DNA of 64,000 bases from VAZQ01 sp036557705. GTDB taxonomy: Bacteria; Pseudomonadota; Alphaproteobacteria; Rhizobiales; Xanthobacteraceae. The notes beneath the pieces were generated by a model. It did not search any database and had not been told where the DNA came from. It was given only the letters and a program-made list of their open reading frames with translations. This document shows positions 48,677-57,684 of the stretch, piece after piece. The stretch covers positions 1 through 64,000 of the forward strand of contig DATBHB010000117.1 in assembly GCA_036557705.1 (NCBI GenBank), given 5' to 3'. The translations under genes and the position numbers were made by a program. Each line of letters starts with the position of its first letter. The first letter of the stretch is position 1.

Positions 48677-50370
48677 GAAGCTCTCTCTCCTCTGCGCCGA
48701 TATGGCCGGTATACGGGGGTCCACATCTTGGCGGCAATCCGGCGATCGATGGTCGCGTCGTCGTGGTCGCGGCAAAGCCCTTCATCGCGGGCTTGCCGCG
48801 CAACCGCCCGTGCGACGGCTACCGCGACCCGGCGCAGATCCTGGACCGGCGGAAGCAGATTGGCCGCGGGATCAAGCCGTACCGGCGAGAGATCGGCAAG
48901 CGCCCGGGCGGCGGCCTTGAACATGCCTTCGCTCACGCGGCGCGCACGCACGGCGATCACGCCGAGACCGACCCCCGGAAAGATGTAGGCGTTGTTGGGC
49001 TGATCGACCGTGAACGGCTTGCCGTTGCGCACGATCGGCGGAAAAGGGCTCCCGGTTCCGATGACGGCACGGCCGCCGGTCCAGGCGTCGAGGTCCTGCG
49101 GCGTCGCCTCGCTGCGCGAGACCGGATTGGACAGGGGGAAAATCACCGGCCGCGCGACGGCATCCGCCATCGCCCGCACGGTTCTTTCGCTGAAAATACC
49201 GGCCTGCCCGCTCACCCCGATGAGCACGGTCGGTCGCGCATTCATTACCACGTCATGAAGCCCGATCCGGCCCGGATGTTCGAACTGCCAACCGGAGACC
49301 GCATCGGGGGGCTGTGCGAACGGCTGCTGAAAATCGAGAATCCCAGGCATTCCCCGGACGATCAGACCGTCGCGATCGATGGCGAAGAACTGCCCTCTCG
49401 CATCCTTTTCTGATAATCCGTCGTCGACCATCTGGTGCAGAATGAGAGTGCCGATGCCGCGGCCAGCAGAGCCCGCGCCAACCAGCGCTATGCGCTGCTC
49501 GCGCAGCGGAACGCCCGTGACATGCACGGCCGCGAGCAGCGTGCCTGCGGCGACGGCGGCTGTGCCCTGGATGTCGTCGTTGAACGTGCAGAGCCGGTCG
49601 CGATAGCGCGCCAAAAGGGTACCGGCGTTGGCGCGAGCAAAATCCTCCCATTGCAGCAGCACCCGCGGCCAGCGCGCCTCGACCGCGGCCACGAAGATTT
49701 CGACGAAATCATCGTAATCGCGGTCACGGATGCGATCGTGCCGCCATCCGATATAGATCGGGTCGGCGATCCGTTCCGGGTTGTTCGTCCCGGTATCCAG
49801 CACGACCGGAAGCGTCGTTGCCGGGTGGAGCCCGGCACAGGCGGTGTAAAGCGCGAGCTTGCCGATGGGAATCCCCATGCCGCCGGCGCCCTGGTCGCCG
49901 AGGCCGAGGATGCGCTCGCCGTCGCTGACGACGATTGCCTCGATTTGGTCGAACCGCGGATGGGACAGAATCTGGCTGATCCGTTCGCGTTGCGGCCAAC
50001 TCAGAAAAATGCCGCGTGGCCGCGCCCAGAACTGGCTGTAGCGCTGGCAGCCTTCGCCGACCGTCGGCGTGTAAACGATCGGCAGCATCTCGGCGAGGTG
50101 CTGCGTGATCAGGCCGTAGAACAGGGTCTCGTTGTTGTCCTGCAGTCCGCGGAGGAAAACGTAGCGCTCGAAATTCGTTCCCAGTCGCCGGAATGCCGCA
50201 AGCCGGCGGCTGATCTGGTCCTCCAGAGTGCCGATGTGCGGCGGCAGGAAGCCGTGCAGATGAAAAACGTCGCGCTCGCTTTCGGTGAACGCGGTTCCCT
50301 TGTTCAGGAGCGGATTGGAAAGGAGATCGGGGCCGAGGAGATCAACCTCGATGGGCGTGTCATCAGCCAT
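48673..50370 (-). CDS. NAD-dependent malic enzyme
   Basis: A 565-residue decarboxylating malate dehydrogenase producing pyruvate and CO2. Motifs: MLPIVYTPTVGEGCQRYSQF (substrate Tyr), VVSDGERILGLGDQGAGGMG, GKLALYTACAGLHPATTLPV, CTFNDDIQGTAAVAAGTLLA, VALVGAGSAGRGI-like Rossmann fold, and FPLSNPVSRSEATPQD. This is the large MaeA/eukaryote type. The last few residues (RRRGERAS) and the stop fall at the edge of a repeat, so the natural C-terminus may have been slightly altered. Confidence 0.93.
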   Translation of the reverse strand: MADDTPIEVDLLGPDLLSNPLLNKGTAFTESERDVFHLHGFLPPHIGTLEDQISRRLAAFRRLGTNFERYVFLRGLQDNNETLFYGLITQHLAEMLPIVYTPTVGEGCQRYSQFWARPRGIFLSWPQRERISQILSHPRFDQIEAIVVSDGERILGLGDQGAGGMGIPIGKLALYTACAGLHPATTLPVVLDTGTNNPERIADPIYIGWRHDRIRDRDYDDFVEIFVAAVEARWPRVLLQWEDFARANAGTLLARYRDRLCTFNDDIQGTAAVAAGTLLAAVHVTGVPLREQRIALVGAGSAGRGIGTLILHQMVDDGLSEKDARGQFFAIDRDGLIVRGMPGILDFQQPFAQPPDAVSGWQFEHPGRIGLHDVVMNARPTVLIGVSGQAGIFSERTVRAMADAVARPVIFPLSNPVSRSEATPQDLDAWTGGRAVIGTGSPFPPIVRNGKPFTVDQPNNAYIFPGVGLGVIAVRARRVSEGMFKAAARALADLSPVRLDPAANLLPPVQDLRRVAVAVARAVARQARDEGLCRDHDDATIDRRIAAKMWTPVYRPYRRRGERAS

Positions 50371-50462
50371 GGATGGCCTGCGGCGACGGCATTAAAACAG
50401 GACGGCCTTCAATTACCACGCTACGCAAATCGGATGCGAAAACTCAATGGCAGCTGCGCCCG

Positions 50463-50500
50463 AAAACAACAAAGGCCCCGCACCCGAAGGTGCGGGGCCT
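50463..50500 (-). terminator. Rho-independent terminator
   Basis: On the minus strand AGGCCCCGCACC, loop TTCG, GGTGCGGGGCCT (50500-50473), then TTGTTGTTTTC. It ends the small secreted-protein gene at 50525-50743. Confidence 0.8.
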
Positions 50501-50524
50501 GGCAAACTTGGCTGAAATCTCAAG

Positions 50525-50743
50525 CTAGCGCTTTTTGGCGGCGATCTTGGCGTTGCTATTGGTGGATCGCGCCGCCTGGGCGCCATGGCCCGACTTGCAA
50601 GGGGCCCAATAGCCAAACTCGCCGACCTGATGGACGTAACACTGATTACCGTTTTGGCGCGGCCCGTAATAGTTATCCGCATGAGCGCTTGACATCGCGA
50701 AAACAAGCCCCGCTAGGGCGGCGGCGAGAGTGAGGTACCGCAT
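50525..50743 (-). CDS. Small secreted protein, twin 1
   Basis: A 72-residue exported protein. ATG 50743 follows AAGGAG. Residues 1-22 are a signal peptide (LAAALAGLVFAMSSAHA). The mature core is NYYGPRQNGNQCYVHQVGEF, then GYWAPCK with two cysteines, and a basic tail ending AKKR. It is paralogous to the gene at 51018-51242. Periplasmic; function unknown. An AT-rich leader of about 120 bases upstream suggests a strong or regulated promoter. Confidence 0.7.
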   Translation of the reverse strand: MRYLTLAAALAGLVFAMSSAHADNYYGPRQNGNQCYVHQVGEFGYWAPCKSGHGAQAARSTNSNAKIAAKKR

Positions 50744-50953
50744 TTCCTTCTCCTTGTGCGTAGTCGGTGGGCTTCGATCCGGAAGCGAAGACCTCAAATC
50801 ACACGAGGAATACGCGTAAAAGGCAAGAGAATTTATTTCGTGTTTACCGGCAGTTTACGCGACTTTCGCTTGCGTTTGTTTAACAAAATAAAAATCAAAA
50901 AAAGTTATATAGTATTTACGCTGGTTATATCGTTTCTATACGGGGCGGCCAGC

Positions 50954-50993
50954 CAAAAAGAAACAGGCCCCGCGCTGATCCCAGCGCGGGGCC
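50954..50993 (-). terminator. Rho-independent terminator
   Basis: Minus strand GGCCCCGCGCTG (50993-50982) pairs with CAGCGCGGGGCC (50977-50966), then TGTTTCTTTTTGG. Same design as the terminator of the twin gene. Confidence 0.8.
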
Positions 50994-51017
50994 ACCAACC
51001 GGACAGGAAGATCCGAT

Positions 51018-51242
51018 CTATCTCCTGCGGGTGCCAGTGTTATTCGCGGTCGCCGGAGCGCTGGTGCGGGCCGCGCTCTGCTCAGGCTTCTTGCAAGGCC
51101 CCCAATAGCCGAGCGAATTGCCGTTCTGGTGAACGAAGCACTTATTGCCTTGCTGCCGCGGGCCGTAATTGGAATCCGCATAGGCGGTGCTGGCCAAAGC
51201 CAGAGCTGCGAGGGTTGCGGCGGCGAGAGTGAGATGACGCAT
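51018..51242 (-). CDS. Small secreted protein, twin 2
   Basis: A 74-residue exported protein with signal peptide MRHLTLAAATLAALALASTA. The core SNYGPRQQGNKCFVHQNGNS, then LGYWGPCKK, aligns with its neighbour, showing a tandem gene duplication. The tail is Ala/Thr-rich and basic (NNTGTRRR). ATG 51242 follows AAGGAGG. The pair keeps separate promoters and near-identical terminators, so each is an independent transcript. Confidence 0.7.
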   Translation of the reverse strand: MRHLTLAAATLAALALASTAYADSNYGPRQQGNKCFVHQNGNSLGYWGPCKKPEQSAARTSAPATANNTGTRRR

Positions 51243-51358
51243 TCGTATCCTCCTTGACTGTCGATGAGGCCTCGATCAGGAGATCAAGCCAAGCCCCCAT
51301 GACACACGAGCGGCCGGTAAAAAGCAAGGATATTTATGCGCCGTTTATAATATTTTCA

Positions 51359-51395
51359 CGCCAGTATTATTCCCCTCGACGGTTGAATACTGGCG
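51359..51395. promoter_or_regulatory. Perfect 10-bp inverted repeat in an AT-rich leader
   Basis: CGCCAGTATT (51359-51368) and AATACTGGCG (51386-51395) separated by 17 bases. It lies about 120 bases upstream of twin 2, in a 460-base gap with no gene (51243-51705). It could be an operator or part of a small RNA. Confidence 0.4.
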
Positions 51396-51705
51396 GTCGT
51401 TTCGGGCTGCTGGATCGTGAAATCGACTCGACACATGCAAGTAGTTGATTTGGTGAATAGATTTTTGTGCGCCCAAAAGTAGCGTTCGGCGATAGAATCG
51501 GGCGGTCCTGTGGCCTGCCTCGTCCGGGCCCATCTGTTTCCAGCGGATTTGGCGGCATCAAAAAGCGTTTCGCGCCGGAAAAATGAGAAATTTACGCGGT
51601 TTTTGCAGCGTTCGGGATATGCAGACCAGAGCCGGTCCTTGACCCCGGTCCGGTGCGGTGGAAGTGAACGCGCGTTCCATTCAGCCATTTCAGGAGAAGG
51701 AGAAC

Positions 51706-52104
51706 ATGCGTCGCAAGCCATGCCTGACCACCGAAGACGTTATCAAGATGGTCGCCGCCAGCAAGGAATACAGCGCCAAGATCAAGCGCGAGCCGACGAT
51801 CGCGGTGGTGGATGCCGGGGGTCACCTCCTCTACCTGGAGCGGCCCGATCGCAACGGCGCCAACACGGTCAAGATGGCGACGCTCAAGGCCCGCACCGCG
51901 GCATTGCGGGGCCGGCCGAGTTCTGCCTTTGCGACGCGCGTGAAGGAGCGGCCGGGCTTCCTCATGGTTCCGAACTGCCTCGGCGTGCCTGGCGGCATTC
52001 CGGTCGTTTTCGAGGACGAATGCATCGGCGGCTTCGGCGTTTCCGGGATCGACCATGACGACGAGCCGGTCGCAAAGGCCGGCGCCGAAGCATTCGTTGG
52101 CTGA
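51706..52104 (+). CDS. GlcG/HbpS family protein
   Basis: A 132-residue protein of the DUF336 (GlcG/HbpS) family: TIAVVDAGGHLLYLERPDRN, then KARTAALRGRPSSAFATRVK, and GGIPVVFEDECIGGFGVSGI. It ends AGAEAFVG. Family members bind heme or small acids and accompany oxidation pathways. No signal peptide. ATG 51706 follows GGAGAAGGAG. It stands alone between the twin genes and a repeat. Confidence 0.85.
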   Translation: MRRKPCLTTEDVIKMVAASKEYSAKIKREPTIAVVDAGGHLLYLERPDRNGANTVKMATLKARTAALRGRPSSAFATRVKERPGFLMVPNCLGVPGGIPVVFEDECIGGFGVSGIDHDDEPVAKAGAEAFVG

Positions 52105-52141
52105 GAGTTCGGGTAGCAGCTGAAGCTAGCGTGAAGACTTC

Positions 52142-52302
52142 GTAGGTGGGCAAAATCGCGTTCACCGTCCTATCCGCAGGTAGATATGCGAACGAGGATT
52201 TTGCCCGCGCGGTGGATGCCCGCGATTTGGGACCGCGTGGGCAAACGCGCGCAACAGCCGCGCGTGGCGCGAGCCTTCGGGCGGCGCGTTTGCCCGCCCT
52301 AC
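52142..52302. repeat. Interspersed repeat family A, copy 7
   Basis: GTAGGTGGGCAAAATCGCGT to GTTTGCCCGCCCTAC, with one G lost in the left end. It lies between convergent genes. Confidence 0.8.
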
Positions 52303-52322
52303 GAAGTTCCGACGCAGTGAAA

Positions 52323-54434
52323 TCATCCGCTCTGGACGATGCCGTCTTCGGTGATGAGCCCGAGGCGGATCAGGCGCGCCGTGATCGCGGAAATTTTGCG
52401 CTGATGCGCTGCGGCAATTGCCGCAATTGCGTCCCCTGCGTCGAATGCCGCCCGCAGCCGATCGTCTTCGTCGCGAGCCCAAGGCAGTCCATGACGTGCT
52501 GGTTTTCCATCGTACGTATTTCTGGCCAAGCGAGCCTGTCCGCTATCCGGGAGCGCCGCGCGACGCCCATCCGAGCCGCCGCCAAAATTGCGCGGCAGTT
52601 CCCGGCGTGCGTGCTGCGGTTGCGCGCGATTGCGCAGCCGCCGCCGCTCGGCGTCGGAGAGGAGCGGCAGGTATTCGTCAGAACCGCGCTGCTGTGGATT
52701 GGTCCAGACGCAGTGGCGCCTTCCAACTCCGGCTATCTCGTCAAGGAACTGGGATGGTGTGGAAGGCTGCCCAAAGCGCCGGTTCGCAAACGTCAGGCCG
52801 ATGCGCCGCTTCGCCCTGGTGAGGGCCACGTAAGCCACCCGGCGCTCCTCCTCGACGTCCTCGTTATTGGCGTGGGGCAGCACGCCTTGCTCCATTCCGA
52901 CAATAAAAACGGTGTCCCACTCAAGTCCTTTGGCCGAGTGGATGGTCGAGAGAACGACGGCATTCTCCGGCGCCCGCTGCACAGAAGCCGACTGCTGAGC
53001 GACCTTCGCGACGAGCTCGTCCACGGATTGGCAGGATGATGCCAGCGCAATGATCGCATCGACGATAGCGACCCACTCTCCCCGATCTCGATCGGACGCC
53101 CGCGCCGGCACCGCTCCCGCGACCGTGTCGCGAACCAGCCGGCACGCGGCCTGAAAACTCAATTTTCCGCCGGCGCGCGCCGGATCAAGCTTGCTGCGAA
53201 CGATATCGGAGCGCCGGCCGCTCCCCATGCGGCTCATCGCCTCGACGGATTCTCCCTCGCGCAGATAAAGCAGTGCGCCCACCACGAGACGCGCGGCCAC
53301 GCTCTGCCACAGATCGCCGGCACCGCGGACTTCATAGGGAATGTTCAGCGCCTGGAGCCCCGGCTGCATGCCGAGACCGGCGGTCCCGGTGCGATAAAGC
53401 ACCGCAATTTCTCGCGGCGACTGCCCGCGCCCAATGAGGGTTGCTACTGCCCTGGCGACTTGCCGGGCCTCGATCTCTGCGGTCCGATATCCGCGAATGA
53501 CCAGTTCGCCAAGTTCGTCGGTAACTGGTTTACAGTCCTTCTTGCAGCGCTCCCGGTTCTGCACGATTAGCCGATTGGCCGCCGCCACGATCTCTACCCC
53601 TGAGCGGTAATTGCGGCCGATCGTATGAACTTCGACGTCGCGATATTTTCGCGGGAAGTCCACAATGAATCGCACATCCGCAGCCCGGAATGCATAGAGG
53701 GTCTGGTCGTCATCGCCGACCGCCCAGAGCTTGACCCCCGCAGCCACAAACCGATCGATCAGGTTTACCTGCCCGGGATTGATGTCCTGATACTCGTCGA
53801 CAAGGACATGATCGTACGCGCCGGTGATCGCCGCGGCGTATCCGGGATGGCGGTCCATCGCGCGGACCAGGAACGGCACGATGTCGGCGAAGTCGATAGC
53901 GCCGGCATCGCGGAGAGCCTCTTCGTAGACGCGGAAGAATTCGATGGCGAGCCGGAGCACCTCCTCGTCGGTATCGATCTCCGCAGCAAACCCCGCCGCA
54001 TCGAGAAGGCGTTCCTTGGCGCCGCCAATGATGTCGAGGATGTCGTCTTCCTCGTTCCACCACATCTTGCGCGAGCTGAAGACGTGGCGCTGCTGGGGCG
54101 TATCCCAAAGCTGGAACCGTTCGCCAAGGCCGGCAAGTTGCGGATTGCGGCGCAGATGCCGGAACGCGAATCCGTGAAACGTGGCGACGCTCAATTCGCC
54201 AGCCGATGCAATCGCAAGCGCCGCCGCGATGCGGCTTTTCATTTCATCCGCAGCTTTCCGGGTAAAGGTCAGCGCCAGGATGCGCCTGCGATCGACTCCG
54301 TGGCGCACCAGATGCACGAAGCGCGCCGCGAGCGTCGTGGTTTTACCCGAACCGGGACCGGCGAGAACGAGCGCAATGCTTGCCGTTCCGGCTGCCGCCC
54401 TCTGCTGCGCCGGATCGAGCGCATCCATCGTCAT
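52323..54434 (-). CDS. UvrD/Rep-family ATP-dependent DNA helicase with C-terminal HTH-like domain
   Basis: A 703-residue superfamily 1A helicase. Motif I LVLAGPGSGKTTTLAARFVH; Ia ALTFTRKAADEMKSRI; II VLVDEYQDINPGQVNLID; III LWAVGDDDQTLYAFRAA; IV TIGRNYRSGVEIV; V VVLSTIHSAKGLEWDTVFIV; VI VAYVALTRAKRRIGLTFA. After the helicase core a basic linker (from about 600) leads to WARDEDDRLRAAFDAGDAIA and AITARLIRLGLI, which resembles a small helix-turn-helix found at the end of some helicases. Role in repair or replication restart is inferred. It is shorter than UvrD2 or PcrA of most Rhizobiales. Confidence 0.88.
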   Translation of the reverse strand: MTMDALDPAQQRAAAGTASIALVLAGPGSGKTTTLAARFVHLVRHGVDRRRILALTFTRKAADEMKSRIAAALAIASAGELSVATFHGFAFRHLRRNPQLAGLGERFQLWDTPQQRHVFSSRKMWWNEEDDILDIIGGAKERLLDAAGFAAEIDTDEEVLRLAIEFFRVYEEALRDAGAIDFADIVPFLVRAMDRHPGYAAAITGAYDHVLVDEYQDINPGQVNLIDRFVAAGVKLWAVGDDDQTLYAFRAADVRFIVDFPRKYRDVEVHTIGRNYRSGVEIVAAANRLIVQNRERCKKDCKPVTDELGELVIRGYRTAEIEARQVARAVATLIGRGQSPREIAVLYRTGTAGLGMQPGLQALNIPYEVRGAGDLWQSVAARLVVGALLYLREGESVEAMSRMGSGRRSDIVRSKLDPARAGGKLSFQAACRLVRDTVAGAVPARASDRDRGEWVAIVDAIIALASSCQSVDELVAKVAQQSASVQRAPENAVVLSTIHSAKGLEWDTVFIVGMEQGVLPHANNEDVEEERRVAYVALTRAKRRIGLTFANRRFGQPSTPSQFLDEIAGVGRRHCVWTNPQQRGSDEYLPLLSDAERRRLRNRAQPQHARRELPRNFGGGSDGRRAALPDSGQARLARNTYDGKPARHGLPWARDEDDRLRAAFDAGDAIAAIAAAHQRKISAITARLIRLGLITEDGIVQSG

Positions 54435-54444
54435 GCAGTCACGT

Positions 54445-56448
54445 CTAATTCCCGACCGGCGCGTTCTGTGCCTTCCTCACATAGGCTGCGACGTCCTCAT
54501 CGAGGAGCAGGCGATCACGCACGAGTGCCTCGGCCGCAGCGGTGACCCTGTTCACATAATCGATGTGGCCAGGATAGCGCTCCTCTATCGAGGGGCGCGG
54601 GTCGCCGGAGGCGACGCGTTCGGCCTTGTCCTTGGCGAAGGCGATCATCTGCCCGGCAGCATCGCAGCCCTCATCGCCGCCGGGCGGAAGCGCGCGCAGA
54701 TTCCAGCCCGCATAGGTCGCAACCGGAACCGCGACTTCAGGCAAGCGGATTCCGGCAACGTCATTGCCGTCAGCGTCCGTCTTGGGAACCAGAGCCGGAT
54801 AAGGCGTGCCGAGCCGGTGCGGCGGAAGGACGCTGAGGATTCCGACGTCGAATTTCGGCCCGAAATCGAACAGATCGCCGGTGTGCATGCGCCCGGTATA
54901 TTTGACGCCCGGAATATTCGGGAAGCCTTCTTGGCTCTGCGGCAACGGCGTCACTAATGTGCCGTCAGCAACATGAGGCACGCGGCTTGCCGGAGGCTCG
55001 GTCCCGGTGCTCACCCAGTTGTCCATGGCGACAAGAAGCGCGCGCAGCACTGGATTTGCGACCAGCGGATTGCGGTTCTGCTGGCAGATGCCGCGCGCAG
55101 TGCCGCCGAAACCGCCCTGATGCGGAAGGCTCGCCATGAAATAGGAGCGCACATTTGCCGGCTCGTCGGTGTAATCGTTACCTTTCGGGTCCACCAAGCC
55201 GGCAGCCATGTCTTTCGACCAATATTCGTTGGCAGAGTTGACCTCGAAGATTTTCGGACAGGTCTCGGTCGAGAGGCAGCGTGCGAGCCGCCCGTCGCTC
55301 TTGCCGGTGATCGGGTCGTGCACAATCTGGTTGGTGAACGGGAACTGGAATTCCGGGTACCAGCGAGCGATGTGCTGGCGCTGCGTCCGGAACGGCTGCG
55401 CGAAGCGGTAATTCATGAAAATCCCGGTCGCGCCGCCGATCCAGTTGACGATGCCGTCGATGACCTTATTTCCGCTCTCGTCGGCATTGAAGCCGAGCCA
55501 GACGAAGTCATGCATCATGCGGCAGGGTTGCGAAACGCAGCCGGTGTAGACCGCCGTTACCTGGCCGCCGGCTGGATTATCATTCCCGTCATCATCGTGA
55601 GCCGCATGGCGCAGGAACGATGCAAAATCCCGCACCGCGGCAAATCCAATTCCGGCAACCACCGGATTCTTTGCCGGATAGAAAAACTCGTAAAGTGTGC
55701 CTTGCTCGAATGGCTTATCGGCAGCGAGCTTGATGGCGGTACCGGCGGGGTTTGCATAGTCCCATCCTTCAACCGGCGCGGGCTCGTCCTCGACGCGCAC
55801 GCGTTTGGTCAGGCGCGCCTGCGATCTGTCGAGTGTCGCGGGCGGATAGCTCAAACGTCTGCTGGTAATGTCGCCGGCGTCAATGACGAATTCCTCCATG
55901 GCGGGACCGACGATCGGCGAGCCGTCCGGATTGACTGCGACCGGCGCCTTGATCGTGAAGCGGCTGTCGCCGGGCGGCGCACTGATGTCCCAGCCACTGG
56001 TCACGATGACGTAGCCCTGCCGCATCAGGAAACCGTTGCCTGAATCGGCCGCCTTGCTCGGGTCATTGCCCCCGCTGCGGGCGTCGTTGAATTGATGGAA
56101 TGAAGGAATCGAGCCGCGATTAGTGATCTCGTACCAGACCTTATGATTGCCCTTCGACGGATCAAGCGGCCGCAGGATCATGATGTCGGTTTCATATTGC
56201 ACTCTGCCTCGCGCGTTGCGTGGCGCGAGGGTGATGTCGGTAATGATCGAATTATGCGGATCGGCAGGATCGAGTTCGCCGCTCAGGCGGCCGAGGAGCT
56301 TTTCATATCGGCCCACATCCCCGAACGAGCGTCCCTCGAAGGTCGGGGACTCGATCCTCGTAATCTTGATTGTAGTGACACGCGCCTGCGCGGCCTGGGC
56401 GGTCGCCAGCAGGGCTGCACAGACAGCGATACAAGTTGTCGGTTTCAT
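54445..56448 (-). CDS. Secreted alpha/beta-hydrolase domain protein
   Basis: A 667-residue exported protein. ATG 56448 follows a GGAGGA site; residues 1-22 are a signal peptide (CIAVCAALLATAQAAQA). It fits the large alpha/beta-hydrolase_10 family: TTIKITRIESPTFEGRSFGD near the start, LMRQGYVIVTSGWDISAP, and KIFEVNSANEYWSKDMAAGL. No classical GxSxG nucleophile elbow is obvious, so its chemistry is uncertain. Four cysteine pairs suggest disulfides in the periplasm. It lies just upstream of the helicase on the same strand but is probably unrelated. Confidence 0.75.
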   Translation of the reverse strand: MKPTTCIAVCAALLATAQAAQARVTTIKITRIESPTFEGRSFGDVGRYEKLLGRLSGELDPADPHNSIITDITLAPRNARGRVQYETDIMILRPLDPSKGNHKVWYEITNRGSIPSFHQFNDARSGGNDPSKAADSGNGFLMRQGYVIVTSGWDISAPPGDSRFTIKAPVAVNPDGSPIVGPAMEEFVIDAGDITSRRLSYPPATLDRSQARLTKRVRVEDEPAPVEGWDYANPAGTAIKLAADKPFEQGTLYEFFYPAKNPVVAGIGFAAVRDFASFLRHAAHDDDGNDNPAGGQVTAVYTGCVSQPCRMMHDFVWLGFNADESGNKVIDGIVNWIGGATGIFMNYRFAQPFRTQRQHIARWYPEFQFPFTNQIVHDPITGKSDGRLARCLSTETCPKIFEVNSANEYWSKDMAAGLVDPKGNDYTDEPANVRSYFMASLPHQGGFGGTARGICQQNRNPLVANPVLRALLVAMDNWVSTGTEPPASRVPHVADGTLVTPLPQSQEGFPNIPGVKYTGRMHTGDLFDFGPKFDVGILSVLPPHRLGTPYPALVPKTDADGNDVAGIRLPEVAVPVATYAGWNLRALPPGGDEGCDAAGQMIAFAKDKAERVASGDPRPSIEERYPGHIDYVNRVTAAAEALVRDRLLLDEDVAAYVRKAQNAPVGN

Positions 56449-56506
56449 GGTTCCTCCTAGGCGTATGACCCAGACGGCGGGTCCGAAATGGCGTCGTGGC
56501 TTCGCT

Positions 56507-57484
56507 TCAATCCATCGACACGCCGCTCGCCTTGATCGGAGCGGCCCATTTCGTGATCTCGCTTGCAACAAACCTGGCGAGATATTCCGGGCTGCGGCGC
56601 TCCGGCGGCGCGATACGCAGCCCCGTGCTCTCGAGACGGCGCCGCACGTCGGGGGTGTCGAGGGTTTGGCCAAGCGCGCTGTTAAAGCGCCGCACGATTA
56701 CCTCCGGAGTGTCCTTGGGAAGGAAGAGAGCGAACCAGAGCGGTGCGTCGAAATCGGTGACACCCTGTTCATGCGCGGTGGGCAGGTTCGGGAGCACCGG
56801 CGAACGCTCGCGAGTAAGCGTAGCGAGCGCCTTGACGGATTTGTGCTCGATTAATGGCAAGGCAGTCTGCACCGGTTCGCAGATGTAATCGATGCGCCCG
56901 GCCAAGAGGTCCGGCATGCCTTGCGCCGTGCTGCGATAGGGGACATGCGTGACCTCGACGCCGATCGCGGAATTGAGCAGCAAGCAAGTGATGTGCGTGC
57001 CGGAGCCGGCGCCGGCCGAGCCGAACTGCATTTTCGTGCGGTTCGCCTTGGCGTAGGCGATGAACTCCTGGAGATTTGCGGCCGGGAAATCCGGGCGGGT
57101 GATCAGGATGTAGGAGGCGTCCGCAATCAGCCCGATCGGAGCGAAGTCGGTTGCGCCGTCGTAGAGCGGCTTTTTGTAAAGCGACTGATTCTGGGCAAGC
57201 GTGCCGGTCACGGCAAAGCCAAGCTCGTAGCCATCGGGCGCCGCGCGCGCGACCTTGTACGTACCGATCATGCCGCCCGAGCCGCCGATGTTCTCGATCA
57301 CGACCTGCTGGCCCAAAACCTCGCCAAGGCGCGGGGCGATCATGCGCGCGACCACGTCGGAGCCGCCCCCGGGCGCAAAGGGGACGATCATCGTGATCGG
57401 CCGCGTCGGCCAATCCTGCGCGGCAGCGGCCGTTCCAAGGGCCGCGAGCGCCAGGGCCGTAATGGTGCTGATCATACGTGGCAT
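56507..57484 (-). CDS. Bug family solute receptor, copy 1
   Basis: A 325-residue periplasmic binding protein of tripartite tricarboxylate transporters. Signal peptide MPRMISTITALALAALGTAA, then QDWPTRPITMIVPFAPGGGS, the family signature. Others: GLIADASYILITRPDFPAAN, and MQFGSAGAGSGTHITCLLL. No TctA/TctB genes are in the window, so it is an orphan receptor. ATG 57484. It lies right after the secreted hydrolase gene and next to catabolic genes, which hints at an aromatic or carboxylate ligand. Confidence 0.9.
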   Translation of the reverse strand: MPRMISTITALALAALGTAAAAQDWPTRPITMIVPFAPGGGSDVVARMIAPRLGEVLGQQVVIENIGGSGGMIGTYKVARAAPDGYELGFAVTGTLAQNQSLYKKPLYDGATDFAPIGLIADASYILITRPDFPAANLQEFIAYAKANRTKMQFGSAGAGSGTHITCLLLNSAIGVEVTHVPYRSTAQGMPDLLAGRIDYICEPVQTALPLIEHKSVKALATLTRERSPVLPNLPTAHEQGVTDFDAPLWFALFLPKDTPEVIVRRFNSALGQTLDTPDVRRRLESTGLRIAPPERRSPEYLARFVASEITKWAAPIKASGVSMD

Positions 57485-57537
57485 CGATCCCTCCGGTACG
57501 ATGAGCCCAAAATAACACTCGCGGTTGGCAATGTCTC

Positions 57538-57678
57538 GTAGCCCGGATTGCGTGGTCGCGCCGACATCTTTGTCAAACCGATTGCCCGTTTGGAGCGCGA
57601 TCACGCAATCCGGGGAACCAGCGTGTGGCGACCCGGATTTCTGCTTGCGCTTTCGGCGCAAGCTCCAATCCGGCTACG
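57538..57678. repeat. Family B repeat, compound copy
   Basis: GTAGCCCGGATTGCGTGGTC (57538) with inverted partner GCGATCACGCAATCCGGGG near 57597-57615, then a half unit ending CTCCAATCCGGCTAC at about 57678. It abuts the stop of the CmcJ-like gene. Confidence 0.8.
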
Positions 57679-57684
57679 TCTGGA

